Under the pieces are notes generated by a model. That model was not told where the DNA came from, searched no databases, and saw nothing but the letters and a program-made list of their open reading frames with translations. The translations under genes and the position numbers were made by a program. A stretch of DNA of 64,000 bases from Niveispirillum sp. Lineage in GTDB: Bacteria; Pseudomonadota; Alphaproteobacteria; Azospirillales; Azospirillaceae. Positions 24,475 to 31,795 of this stretch are shown one piece after another. Location: positions 1 through 64,000 of the forward strand of contig NZ_JAGOGJ010000018.1 in assembly GCF_017996735.1 (NCBI RefSeq), read 5' to 3'. The first letter of the stretch is position 1. The number at the start of each line of letters is the position of its first letter.

Positions 24475-25662
24475 ATGCGATCCCTGCTGACGATCTTTGG
24501 CCTCGCCGGCCTGCTGCTGCTTCCGCCCCCGGCGGGCGCGGCGGATAGCCCGACGGCCGGCCTTGTGCTGAATGCCAATCGCACGGGGTTGGCGCTTCTG
24601 GACCGGGAGATGGAGCGGGGAACCGGCAATGCCGCTGTTTCTCCCGCCAACCTGTCGCGGGCCCTGGCCATCCTTTCCATGGCTGGCAAGGGGCCGGGGC
24701 CGGATGCACTGCGTGCCCGACTTCTGGGCCCAGATGCGCGGCCCGCCGCGTTGCCGGTCGCCCTGGCGGCGCTGGACAAGGCGCTGGCCCGCCCGCCCGC
24801 AGCAGACGGCGCGGCCCCGCCGCTGCTTCAGACCGCCGCTCTCTGGCACGCGCCGGATGCCGTGCCCGTGGCCCGTCCGCCCAAGGACCTCGCGGCCCTG
24901 ATCGATGGCGGGCCAAGACCGCTGAAAGGGGTGGAGGATATCAATGGCTGGGTGAGGCAGGCTACGGCCGGCCGTATCCCCACCCTGCTGGACCGGCTGG
25001 CGGAGGATACGCCCATGGTTCTGGCAACGGCGCTGTTGTTCAAGGATGACTGGTCGTTCCCCTTCGAGACGTCGCAGACCCGACCCGCCCCCTTCACCAA
25101 CGCCACCGGACTGGCGGCAGAGGTGGAGATGATGCAGCGGGAGGACAGGATGCTGGCCGTCCGCGATGGCAGCGATGGTACAATCGGGGTCTCCCTTGGG
25201 TACCGCAACGGGTACAACCTGCTGCTGCTGCTGCCGCCAGCCGGTACGCCGGTAGCAGCCCTCCTGACGCCAGAGGGGACACTGGCCGACCCCGCCTTCA
25301 TGGACGGGAGCACCTATGGCCGGATGTCGGCCCTGCTGGTATTGCCGCGGGTGCAACTGACGCAGCGGCTGGAACTGACCGGCCCTGACGCTGCCATGCC
25401 GGACCTGATCGCGGGGCCGCTGGATCTGTCGCGGCTGCTCAAGGGTGGTCCCTGGCCGCCGGGCCGCGCTGTGCATGCCGTCTCCCTTTCCTGGGATGAA
25501 AAAGGAACCGAACTGGCCGCCGCAACCGCCATCGCCGCCAGCCGCGGCATGTCGGAGGATGTGCGCGAAATCCGCTTCGACCGGCCTTTCCTGTTCCTCT
25601 TGCGCGACGGCGCCACGGGCCTGATCCTGGCGGCGGGGCGGGTGGACAGTCCGAAATCGTGA
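24475..25662 (+). CDS. Exported serpin (protease inhibitor)
   Basis: 395 residues from the ATG at 24475 (GGAGAAG upstream), with a signal peptide of about 22 residues; the usual serpin size is 350-400. Serpin landmarks: NAAVSPANLSRALAILSMA near residue 50, TALLFKDDWSFPF near 185, and the hinge DEKGTELAAATAI (Glu342 as P17, Thr345 as P14). The C-terminal signature RFDRPFLFLLRD..TGLILAAGRV begins at Phe368. The small-residue hinge predicts an inhibitory serpin rather than a non-inhibitory one. The reactive loop carries Ala-Ser-Arg-Gly-Met-Ser around the expected P1, so an Arg, Gly, Met or Ser site cannot be decided. It sits inside the caspase operon. Inhibition of the caspases, as viral CrmA does, is inferred. 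Confidence 0.9.
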   Translation: MRSLLTIFGLAGLLLLPPPAGAADSPTAGLVLNANRTGLALLDREMERGTGNAAVSPANLSRALAILSMAGKGPGPDALRARLLGPDARPAALPVALAALDKALARPPAADGAAPPLLQTAALWHAPDAVPVARPPKDLAALIDGGPRPLKGVEDINGWVRQATAGRIPTLLDRLAEDTPMVLATALLFKDDWSFPFETSQTRPAPFTNATGLAAEVEMMQREDRMLAVRDGSDGTIGVSLGYRNGYNLLLLLPPAGTPVAALLTPEGTLADPAFMDGSTYGRMSALLVLPRVQLTQRLELTGPDAAMPDLIAGPLDLSRLLKGGPWPPGRAVHAVSLSWDEKGTELAAATAIAASRGMSEDVREIRFDRPFLFLLRDGATGLILAAGRVDSPKS

Positions 25663-25704
25663 GGATCAAGACATAAAACCAGAAAACCGGTTGGATGGGG
25701 ACGG

Positions 25705-27558
25705 GTGATGGGTCTGGTGGTGAGAATTCTATGCGTTCTGGCGCTGCTGCTGCCGGTGGGGACGGGCTGGGCACAGTCAGTGCCGCAGCGCCTGGCGCTC
25801 GTGGTCGGCAATAGCGACTATTCCGTCAGTCCTGATCTCGTCAACCCCCGCAACGACGCGCAGGACATGGCCAAAACCCTCTCCGACCTGGGTTTCACCC
25901 TAGTGGGAGGGGGCGCGTTGCGTGATGCGGGACGGGCGGAGATGCTGCGCGCGATCCGTGAGCTGGGCGGCATGGTGCGCAAGGGGGACACGGTGGTCTT
26001 CTATTTTGCGGGCCATGGGGTGCAGTTCGACGGCCAGAACTACATGCTGCCGGCCGATGATCAGGATATCCGTGAACGGGAAGATCTGCCTGAGAATGCG
26101 CCGTCCCTGGCGACGCTGCAGCGCAGCCTGGAGGGAAGGGGGGCCGGCCTGACCCTGTTGCTGCTGGATGCCTGCCGCGACAACCCGCTGCCCGCGCGCA
26201 GCCGTGCCGCCAGCCGCGGCCTGGCGCCGGTGGATCAGGGGCGGCTGGGCGAAGGAACCGTCGTCGCCTTTGCCACCGCCCCGGGATCAACCGCGTCGGA
26301 TGGCAAGGGGCATAACGGCGTGTTCACCCAGGCCCTGCTGACGGCCCTGCGCAAGGATGCGGCCCGGCGTGTGGATGATATCCTGTACGAAGTGACAGAC
26401 CTTGTGCAGAAGCAGGGGGTAGCGCAGAAGCCCTGGTTCAATGTCAATCTGGCGAGACCCGCCTTCCTGCTGCCGCCCCGCGCGGGAGAGGGAGGGCAGT
26501 CGGAGGCGGCCCTGTGGGAGAGCGTGAAGAACAGCCGCGATGCAGCCGCGCTCGAACGGTATCTCGGGCGCTTCCCCGATGGGCTATATGCGCGTGCAGT
26601 CCGCTACCGTATGGCCGCCTTGGGTTCAGCGGTCCCCGTGCCGCTGCCGACGGGAGTGCTTGTACTGGAGGCGCCGCCGAAGCAGCTTTCAAAACAAGAG
26701 ATATCGACCGGTACCCTTGATGAGATCATCGTCACGGGGAGAAACCGTGTTGTCGACGGAGAGGATTGGTCGGAACCACAGGAGGTGCCGCACCTGTTCA
26801 CCGAATGCTATGAATGCCCGGTGATGGTCCGGTTGTGGACGGGTGATTATCTGCGGGGCACGGATAGCGACGATCCGGCCCGGGCCATGGAGCGGCCACA
26901 ACGCAAGGTCACAATCCAGAGACCCTTCGCCGTCAGTGCAACGGAGGTAACACGCCAGGAGTGGGATGATTGTGTCACTGACGGAGGTTGCAGAGGTTTT
27001 GTGCAGCGCGATCCCGAGGGGGAGGATGTTCCTACCGCTAATCTGCCGATTGTGCGGGTGTCCTGGAACGACGCCCAGGCCTATGTCCGCTGGCTCAACA
27101 GCAAGGTGACCAGCAGGATCAAGAATCCCTATCGCCTGCTGACGGAGGCGGAGTGGGAATATGCGGCACGGGCGGACTCGCAGACTGATTATAGTAGTGG
27201 CGACTTCTTGCAACCAAAACATGCAAATTTTAATTATCTGACGGTGGGATTGACGCTTCCGGCGGGGTACGCGCCGCAACCGGTGCCCGTGGGGGAGTTC
27301 AAGGCCAACGATTTCGATCTTTACGATATGCATGGCAATGTCGCGGAATGGGTGGCTGACTGCGCCACCAGCTATGCCAACGTGCCGGATGACGGCACGA
27401 AGGCCCCTGAGAAGGCGGGGTGCCCGCGTGTCATCCGGGGCGGCTCCTATCTCGACGTCCCCACTGAACTCCGCTCCTCCAGTCGCAGGAGTGCCGAAGC
27501 CAATTTACGCAACGACGATGTTGGCTTCCGCGTCGCCCGTACCCTGCCGGATAAGTGA
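25705..27558 (+). CDS. Exported caspase fused to FGE/sulfatase-modifying-like domain
   Basis: 617 residues if started at GTG 25705; the ATG three bases later is equally likely. Signal peptide about 1-24; caspase-like domain (about 27-255) with His104 in YFAGHGVQ and Cys157 in LDACRDN (GTG numbering). A linker follows, then a formylglycine-generating-enzyme-like domain (about 365-612): FAVSATEVTRQEWDDCV, VSWNDAQAYVRWL, LLTEAEWEYAARA, DMHGNVAEWVAD, RVIRGGSY and a final GFRVAR. In such fusions the FGE fold usually acts as a binding module. It lies 42 bases after the serpin, and its stop lies 23 bases before the ATG of the next caspase gene. Confidence 0.88.
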   Translation: MMGLVVRILCVLALLLPVGTGWAQSVPQRLALVVGNSDYSVSPDLVNPRNDAQDMAKTLSDLGFTLVGGGALRDAGRAEMLRAIRELGGMVRKGDTVVFYFAGHGVQFDGQNYMLPADDQDIREREDLPENAPSLATLQRSLEGRGAGLTLLLLDACRDNPLPARSRAASRGLAPVDQGRLGEGTVVAFATAPGSTASDGKGHNGVFTQALLTALRKDAARRVDDILYEVTDLVQKQGVAQKPWFNVNLARPAFLLPPRAGEGGQSEAALWESVKNSRDAAALERYLGRFPDGLYARAVRYRMAALGSAVPVPLPTGVLVLEAPPKQLSKQEISTGTLDEIIVTGRNRVVDGEDWSEPQEVPHLFTECYECPVMVRLWTGDYLRGTDSDDPARAMERPQRKVTIQRPFAVSATEVTRQEWDDCVTDGGCRGFVQRDPEGEDVPTANLPIVRVSWNDAQAYVRWLNSKVTSRIKNPYRLLTEAEWEYAARADSQTDYSSGDFLQPKHANFNYLTVGLTLPAGYAPQPVPVGEFKANDFDLYDMHGNVAEWVADCATSYANVPDDGTKAPEKAGCPRVIRGGSYLDVPTELRSSSRRSAEANLRNDDVGFRVARTLPDK

Positions 27559-27581
27559 TCCATCCTTTCCTGGAGTCCGTG

Positions 27582-29042
27582 ATGCCCATCCGCCATGTCG
27601 GTTTCCTGCTCTTGGTGCTGCTCTTTGGCGCTATCCCGGCGGCATTGGGCAATATAAGGCAGGAATCTGAGGCGGGGCGGAAAGTGGCGCTGGTCATCGG
27701 CAACGGTGCCTACAAGGGGGCGCCCGTGCTGCAAAATCCTCTGAATGATGCGGCGGCGATGCGCAGGGCGCTGGGCGGGATGGGTTTCAGCGTCATCGGT
27801 GGCGACGATCTGGACGTGGCCGCAATGGACGGGTTGCTGGACCGGTTTGCCGGCATGGCGGCGGGGGCGGAACAGGCGGTCATCTATTTCTCGGGCCACG
27901 GGTTGCAGGTGGATGGGGTTAATTACCTGTTGCCTGTTGATATCTCCTTGTCCACGAAGCGTGACCTGCACCGCCGGGCCATCCTGGCCGATGCGATGGT
28001 GGAGGCCATGGCCGGGGCGACCGGGTTACGGTTGCTTATCCTGGATGCCTGCCGCGACAATCCTTTTGCGCGGGCTCTTGAGGCAACGAGTGGGACGAAG
28101 TCGGTTGCGGTGGGCAAGGGCCTGGGTCAGATCGCGGGCCTGGACGGAGTTGGCAATACCCTGGTCGCCTATGCCACTCGCGCCGGTGACGTTGCCCTGG
28201 ATGGAACAGGCAATCTCAGCCCCTACGTCAAGGCCCTGACCACGCATCTGGTGACACCGGGTCTGGAACTGAACCTGCTGTTCGGCCGCGTGCGCGATGA
28301 TGTGGTGAGGGCGACCGGTGGCCGGCAGATTCCCTTCACCTATGGTTCCACCGGCGGGCAGGCCATCTATCTTGCCGGGCTGCCCCTGCCGGTGGAGGCG
28401 CCGGTGCTTGATCGCCCCACCGTGGCGGATGACAAGTGGACGGTGCAGCCCGGTGGTCAGCACAGGCTGAGCGTGCTGGACAATGACAAGGCGGCGGCCG
28501 GTGGGGCGCTGCGGATCGTCGCCGTCACCCAGCCGAAGGCCGGCGAGGTGCGGGTTGCCCCCGACGGGCGCAGTCTGCTGGCCGAGGTGCCGGCAAATAT
28601 CGAGGGGGAGTTGCGCTTCACCTACCGCGTGGAGGATCAGGGCGGTGGCCGGGCGGAAGGGCAGGTGGTCCTTGCCTTGTCGAAGCCGCCTGTGCAGGTA
28701 GACGTCCTGTCGAAGCCGCCTGTGCAGATGGACGAGAATACCCTATCCGTACCGCTCGGCCTGATAGTGGCGGATCTGACGGAGCGGCGTCGTCGGGAGT
28801 TTAATATAAAGCCGAGTGTCAAGGGCGTGGTCGTTATAAGAAACCTTAAGAATCCTGGCTCAAGTGGGGTGTGGGGTCTGCGTCCTGGCAATGTAATTGA
28901 GCGTTTGGACGGTCGACCGGTCGATGGAAAGCATGAGTTTAATGAAATGCTATTGCAATCCATAATCGATAGAAAGAATGGTGTGTCTTTATCTGTGAAT
29001 ATAGATGGATATCTCATGTTTGATTATTTTTGGTTTAGGTAG
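27582..29042 (+). CDS. Exported caspase/cadherin-like/PDZ protein
   Basis: 486 residues from the ATG at 27582 (GGAG six bases upstream); a GTG overlapping the preceding stop is the alternative. Signal peptide about 1-24; caspase-like domain (about 30-265) with His106 in YFSGHG and Cys157 in LDACRDN. A cadherin/Ig-like domain of the VCBS or Big_9 type follows (about 290-375: DDKWTV, LSVLDNDKA, LRFTYRVEDQGGG). Then come a 10-residue tandem repeat (SKPPVQ twice) and a PDZ domain (about 395-486: GLIVADLTERRRREF, KGVVV, GLRPGNVIERLDG). The PDZ-coding DNA (28790-29042) is AT-richer, with rare codons, as if acquired separately. Last gene of the unit. Confidence 0.87.
   Translation: MPIRHVGFLLLVLLFGAIPAALGNIRQESEAGRKVALVIGNGAYKGAPVLQNPLNDAAAMRRALGGMGFSVIGGDDLDVAAMDGLLDRFAGMAAGAEQAVIYFSGHGLQVDGVNYLLPVDISLSTKRDLHRRAILADAMVEAMAGATGLRLLILDACRDNPFARALEATSGTKSVAVGKGLGQIAGLDGVGNTLVAYATRAGDVALDGTGNLSPYVKALTTHLVTPGLELNLLFGRVRDDVVRATGGRQIPFTYGSTGGQAIYLAGLPLPVEAPVLDRPTVADDKWTVQPGGQHRLSVLDNDKAAAGGALRIVAVTQPKAGEVRVAPDGRSLLAEVPANIEGELRFTYRVEDQGGGRAEGQVVLALSKPPVQVDVLSKPPVQMDENTLSVPLGLIVADLTERRRREFNIKPSVKGVVVIRNLKNPGSSGVWGLRPGNVIERLDGRPVDGKHEFNEMLLQSIIDRKNGVSLSVNIDGYLMFDYFWFR
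28681..28736 (+). repeat. 30-bp tandem duplication in a caspase linker
   Basis: CGAAGCCGCCTGTGCAG at 28681 recurs at 28711, a 30-bp period encoding two copies of a 10-residue unit (SKPPVQ followed by a variable part). It lies exactly between the cadherin-like and PDZ domains. Confidence 0.75.
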
Positions 29043-29177
29043 AATAAATATATTGTATTTTGTAATTTTATCTAAATTTTGTTATTTATTTGGCCATGTT
29101 GAAGCATATTGGCAATACGACGGCAGTGGTTACCCGGTTGAGAGAATGGCTCGATCACCAGCATCATCCCCTTCCAT

Positions 29178-29981
29178 CTACCCCTGCCGTTTCAGCACCA
29201 GCCGGCACCTCAGGTTGTCGGGCAGGCGGGTCAGGGGGAGGGCGTCCTGGCGGGTGTCGTCGCCGAAGGCCTTGACGGTGCTGGCCGGTGGGACGGCGCC
29301 GGGTGACCGTTCGGGCAGGGAGGCCACTTCCACCGGGATGGCGGGCAGGGACAGCAGGTGCAGCGTTACGGCCTCATTGCCGGCCGGTGCGGCATGCCAG
29401 TCAGCCGCCGGCAGGCGGGCGGTGGCGCCGCCGGCAGGCCCGTTGCCCAGCAGGACGACGCCCGTCAGTCCCTGGGGTGGCCGGGCCGACAGACGGTAGA
29501 GGCTGCTGGCACCCAGGCTGACGGTGCCATCCACCGACAGGGGCTGGTGGATCACGGTTTCCGTCCCGTCAATCGTGGCTGGCAGGGCGGTATCCTTGAT
29601 GGTCAGCACCCAGGGGCAGGCGGGGGCTGTTGGTGCGTCGGCCGGTGCCGTGCGCAGTTCCAGCCGGTCGATACCGGCGGCGCTTCCCGCTACCCGTACC
29701 GGCCAGGGCGCCGGCCGGCCCAGCAGCAGGGCCAGGGTCGCCGCCCTTTTCTCCGCCAGCGCCAGATCGGTACCGGGGGGGACCAGCCAGCGGAAGCCCG
29801 CCCGGTCATCCTGGCCATAGCGGCGCACCAGTTCCAGAAGCCGTATCCAGCCGGCCTGGTTCGGCCCCAGTTCCAGTTCCGCCGATCCGGCGGCGAAACC
29901 CATGACCAGGGGCGGCGCGGCGGTGGCAGCAGGCGCCAGGGCCAGGGTCAGGAAGGCGGCAAGAACGGGAAGGGGACGCAT
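29178..29981 (-). CDS. Exported protein, possible OmpA-like fold
   Basis: 267 residues from the ATG at 29981, seven bases after the stop of the upstream gene, with a signal peptide of about 21 residues. Residues about 25-100 (MGFAAGSAELEL, then LALAEKRAATLALLLG) loosely resemble an OmpA-type start and its arginine-bearing helix, but the key binding motif is absent. The rest is beta-rich with no recognised family. It is the last gene of a four-gene minus-strand unit facing away from the SEDS gene. An envelope role is inferred from the signal peptide. Confidence 0.6.
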   Translation of the reverse strand: MRPLPVLAAFLTLALAPAATAAPPLVMGFAAGSAELELGPNQAGWIRLLELVRRYGQDDRAGFRWLVPPGTDLALAEKRAATLALLLGRPAPWPVRVAGSAAGIDRLELRTAPADAPTAPACPWVLTIKDTALPATIDGTETVIHQPLSVDGTVSLGASSLYRLSARPPQGLTGVVLLGNGPAGGATARLPAADWHAAPAGNEAVTLHLLSLPAIPVEVASLPERSPGAVPPASTVKAFGDDTRQDALPLTRLPDNLRCRLVLKRQG

Positions 29982-29988
29982 CCTCTGG

Positions 29989-31308
29989 TCACTCCGGGCA
30001 TTGGGGATCATCGCGATCCAGCAGGGTGATGAAATGGGTGACATGGCCGGGCGCCATGTCCGCCAGACGGTTGACCGCCAGGCGCAGCCGCTCCCCCTCT
30101 GTTCCTGCCTTCTTCATGGCTTCGGCCGCCGCTTCATACAGCCCATCAGGCGCCGGTGGCGGTCCGTTCCAGGCCAGAACCATGACGGCTCCGGGTTGCG
30201 CCGGCGGCAACAAGGGAACGTCATGGGTGATGCGGGTCCGGGGGCCGCCCGCGCCGGGCGTCACCTTGATCTCACCCGACCGGCTTAGCGTTACCAACAT
30301 GTCATGGACAGATGCCGGCGCCCCGTCACGGCTGGCATCCAGCGACAGGCGCAGATACTCCCCCACACGATAGGCGGGCAGATTGTCCACAATGCATGCG
30401 GGCCGTTCCACGAAACCATCGCGTGCTGTATTCCGCCAAGCCATGCGCACTGGCACCTGATCGCGGGGATCGGCCGGTAACAGCGAAACGGGACGGGTCA
30501 GCCAATATTGTGCGTATCCGGCCAGGGCCAGCAGAAGAAGGACGGCGGCCCCCACCCGCCGGGCGCGGACCAGACGCGGCGGCTCCACAATATGGGTGAT
30601 GCCCAGGATGCCGGCCGCCTCGCGCAGTGTATCCACGATATGGACCCGGGCGCCCAGGTCTGTCAGCCGGGCGATCAGGTCGGCATGGGTCGCCGCCACA
30701 TCCCGCAAGGCCGGGGGCTGGCCCTCGGGGCCTTTCACCGGCTCCTGCCGGGGAAGGAACAGGTGCCAGGGCCTGTCTGGGGTGGGCGGCTGTGCCCGGA
30801 CGGCCTCTTCCAGCAGCCGCAGCTTGCGGTTAATCAGGCCCACCGGGACAACCCGGGCATCATTTATCAGGGCCGGATCGACGGCCAGATTGCCCGTGGC
30901 CGCCACATTGGGCAGCTTTTGTCCCGCCATGAAGGCCAGGGCCGTCAGGGCGATGCCCAGCGTGGCACTTTCACTGTTCTGCTGCGACAGAAGTTGGACA
31001 TTGGCGGCATTTTCCACCCAGAGCGCGAAATGCGCCATTTCGCGCTGGACCCAGCCTGGCCAGGGCAAGCGGGTGGTGAAGTGGCAGGCCGCAAGGACCT
31101 TCAGCGCATCCAGGCCCCGCTGGCTCAGCTTGGCATCCTTCAGCGCATAGACACGGAAATCCATATCGGCGGCCCTGGCCTCCGCGTACCGGATATTGCC
31201 GCTGTCCGCGACCAGCCGGGCGATAACGCCCAGCGGTTTCGGCTCCGCCGCCCCGGTGGCCGGCAACGGGATCAGCAGGCCGACAGGGTCACGTTTCATC
31301 GCCGGCAT
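29989..31308 (-). CDS. Membrane protein with Lon-like Ser/Lys domain
   Basis: 439 residues (ATG at 31308; a second ATG at 31299 is equally plausible). No signal peptide. Residues about 105-170 match the Lon/ComM-type S16 pattern: SESATLGIALTALAFMAGQ with Ser114 where Lon has its catalytic serine, VAATGNLAVD like the Lon TGE strand, and VVPVGLINRKL with Lys162 in the lysine position. The Ser-Lys spacing is 48, against 43 in E. coli Lon, the difference being a short loop. One membrane segment (about 252-270) is followed by a periplasmic beta-rich part with DUF4384-like features. No AAA+ module is present. Proteolytic activity is unproven. Its start overlaps the preceding gene. Confidence 0.65.
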   Translation of the reverse strand: MPAMKRDPVGLLIPLPATGAAEPKPLGVIARLVADSGNIRYAEARAADMDFRVYALKDAKLSQRGLDALKVLAACHFTTRLPWPGWVQREMAHFALWVENAANVQLLSQQNSESATLGIALTALAFMAGQKLPNVAATGNLAVDPALINDARVVPVGLINRKLRLLEEAVRAQPPTPDRPWHLFLPRQEPVKGPEGQPPALRDVAATHADLIARLTDLGARVHIVDTLREAAGILGITHIVEPPRLVRARRVGAAVLLLLALAGYAQYWLTRPVSLLPADPRDQVPVRMAWRNTARDGFVERPACIVDNLPAYRVGEYLRLSLDASRDGAPASVHDMLVTLSRSGEIKVTPGAGGPRTRITHDVPLLPPAQPGAVMVLAWNGPPPAPDGLYEAAAEAMKKAGTEGERLRLAVNRLADMAPGHVTHFITLLDRDDPQCPE

Positions 31309-31792
31309 CCGCGCCGCTTGTCATATGGAATTCCAGGGCATCGACGCGCAGGTCGGCCAGACCGGTGCGCACGTCCGTCGTGTCGGCCAGAGTAATTACC
31401 GCCTGTCCCTCGTCATCGAAACTTGTCTGGGTATCGATGGCGGCATTGCCGCTGACGATACGCACCCAACGCCGGCTCAGCCGCTCCATGGCATAGGAAC
31501 CGCGGGTCTGAAGGGTGACCGTCAGCCGGCCCTGTTTGGCCGCGACCAGCATGGCCAGATTGTCAGTGGGATCGATGATCAGTTCGCCAATGGGAACCGT
31601 CGGCTCGGCGACCGGGCTGGCCGCCAACTGCCGCAAGTCAAAGCTTTCCACGGTGTCCACCGTGCCCAGCGGGTCGAAAAAGCCTTCATCACGCAGGCGG
31701 GCATCCCAGTAATGGATCTCCAGCGTCCTGCTGAACCGTTCCCAGATGCCGGGCTCCGTGCCAGGCTTGCCGGTGCTGTTGTCTGTGGTCAT
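31289..31792 (-). CDS. Small soluble protein, function unknown
   Basis: 167 residues, acidic, with no signal peptide or membrane segment. Visible stretches include WERFSRTLEIHYWDARLRDEGFFDPLG near the N-terminus (continuous but without a family match) and IGELIIDPTDNLAML in the middle. The start lies three bases after the stop of the 466-residue gene, and the end overlaps the Lon-like gene by 20 bases, so all are translated together. The Asp-rich, beta-prone sequence gives no functional hint. Confidence 0.6.
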   Translation of the reverse strand: MTTDNSTGKPGTEPGIWERFSRTLEIHYWDARLRDEGFFDPLGTVDTVESFDLRQLAASPVAEPTVPIGELIIDPTDNLAMLVAAKQGRLTVTLQTRGSYAMERLSRRWVRIVSGNAAIDTQTSFDDEGQAVITLADTTDVRTGLADLRVDALEFHMTSGADAGDET

Positions 31793-31795
31793 GGG

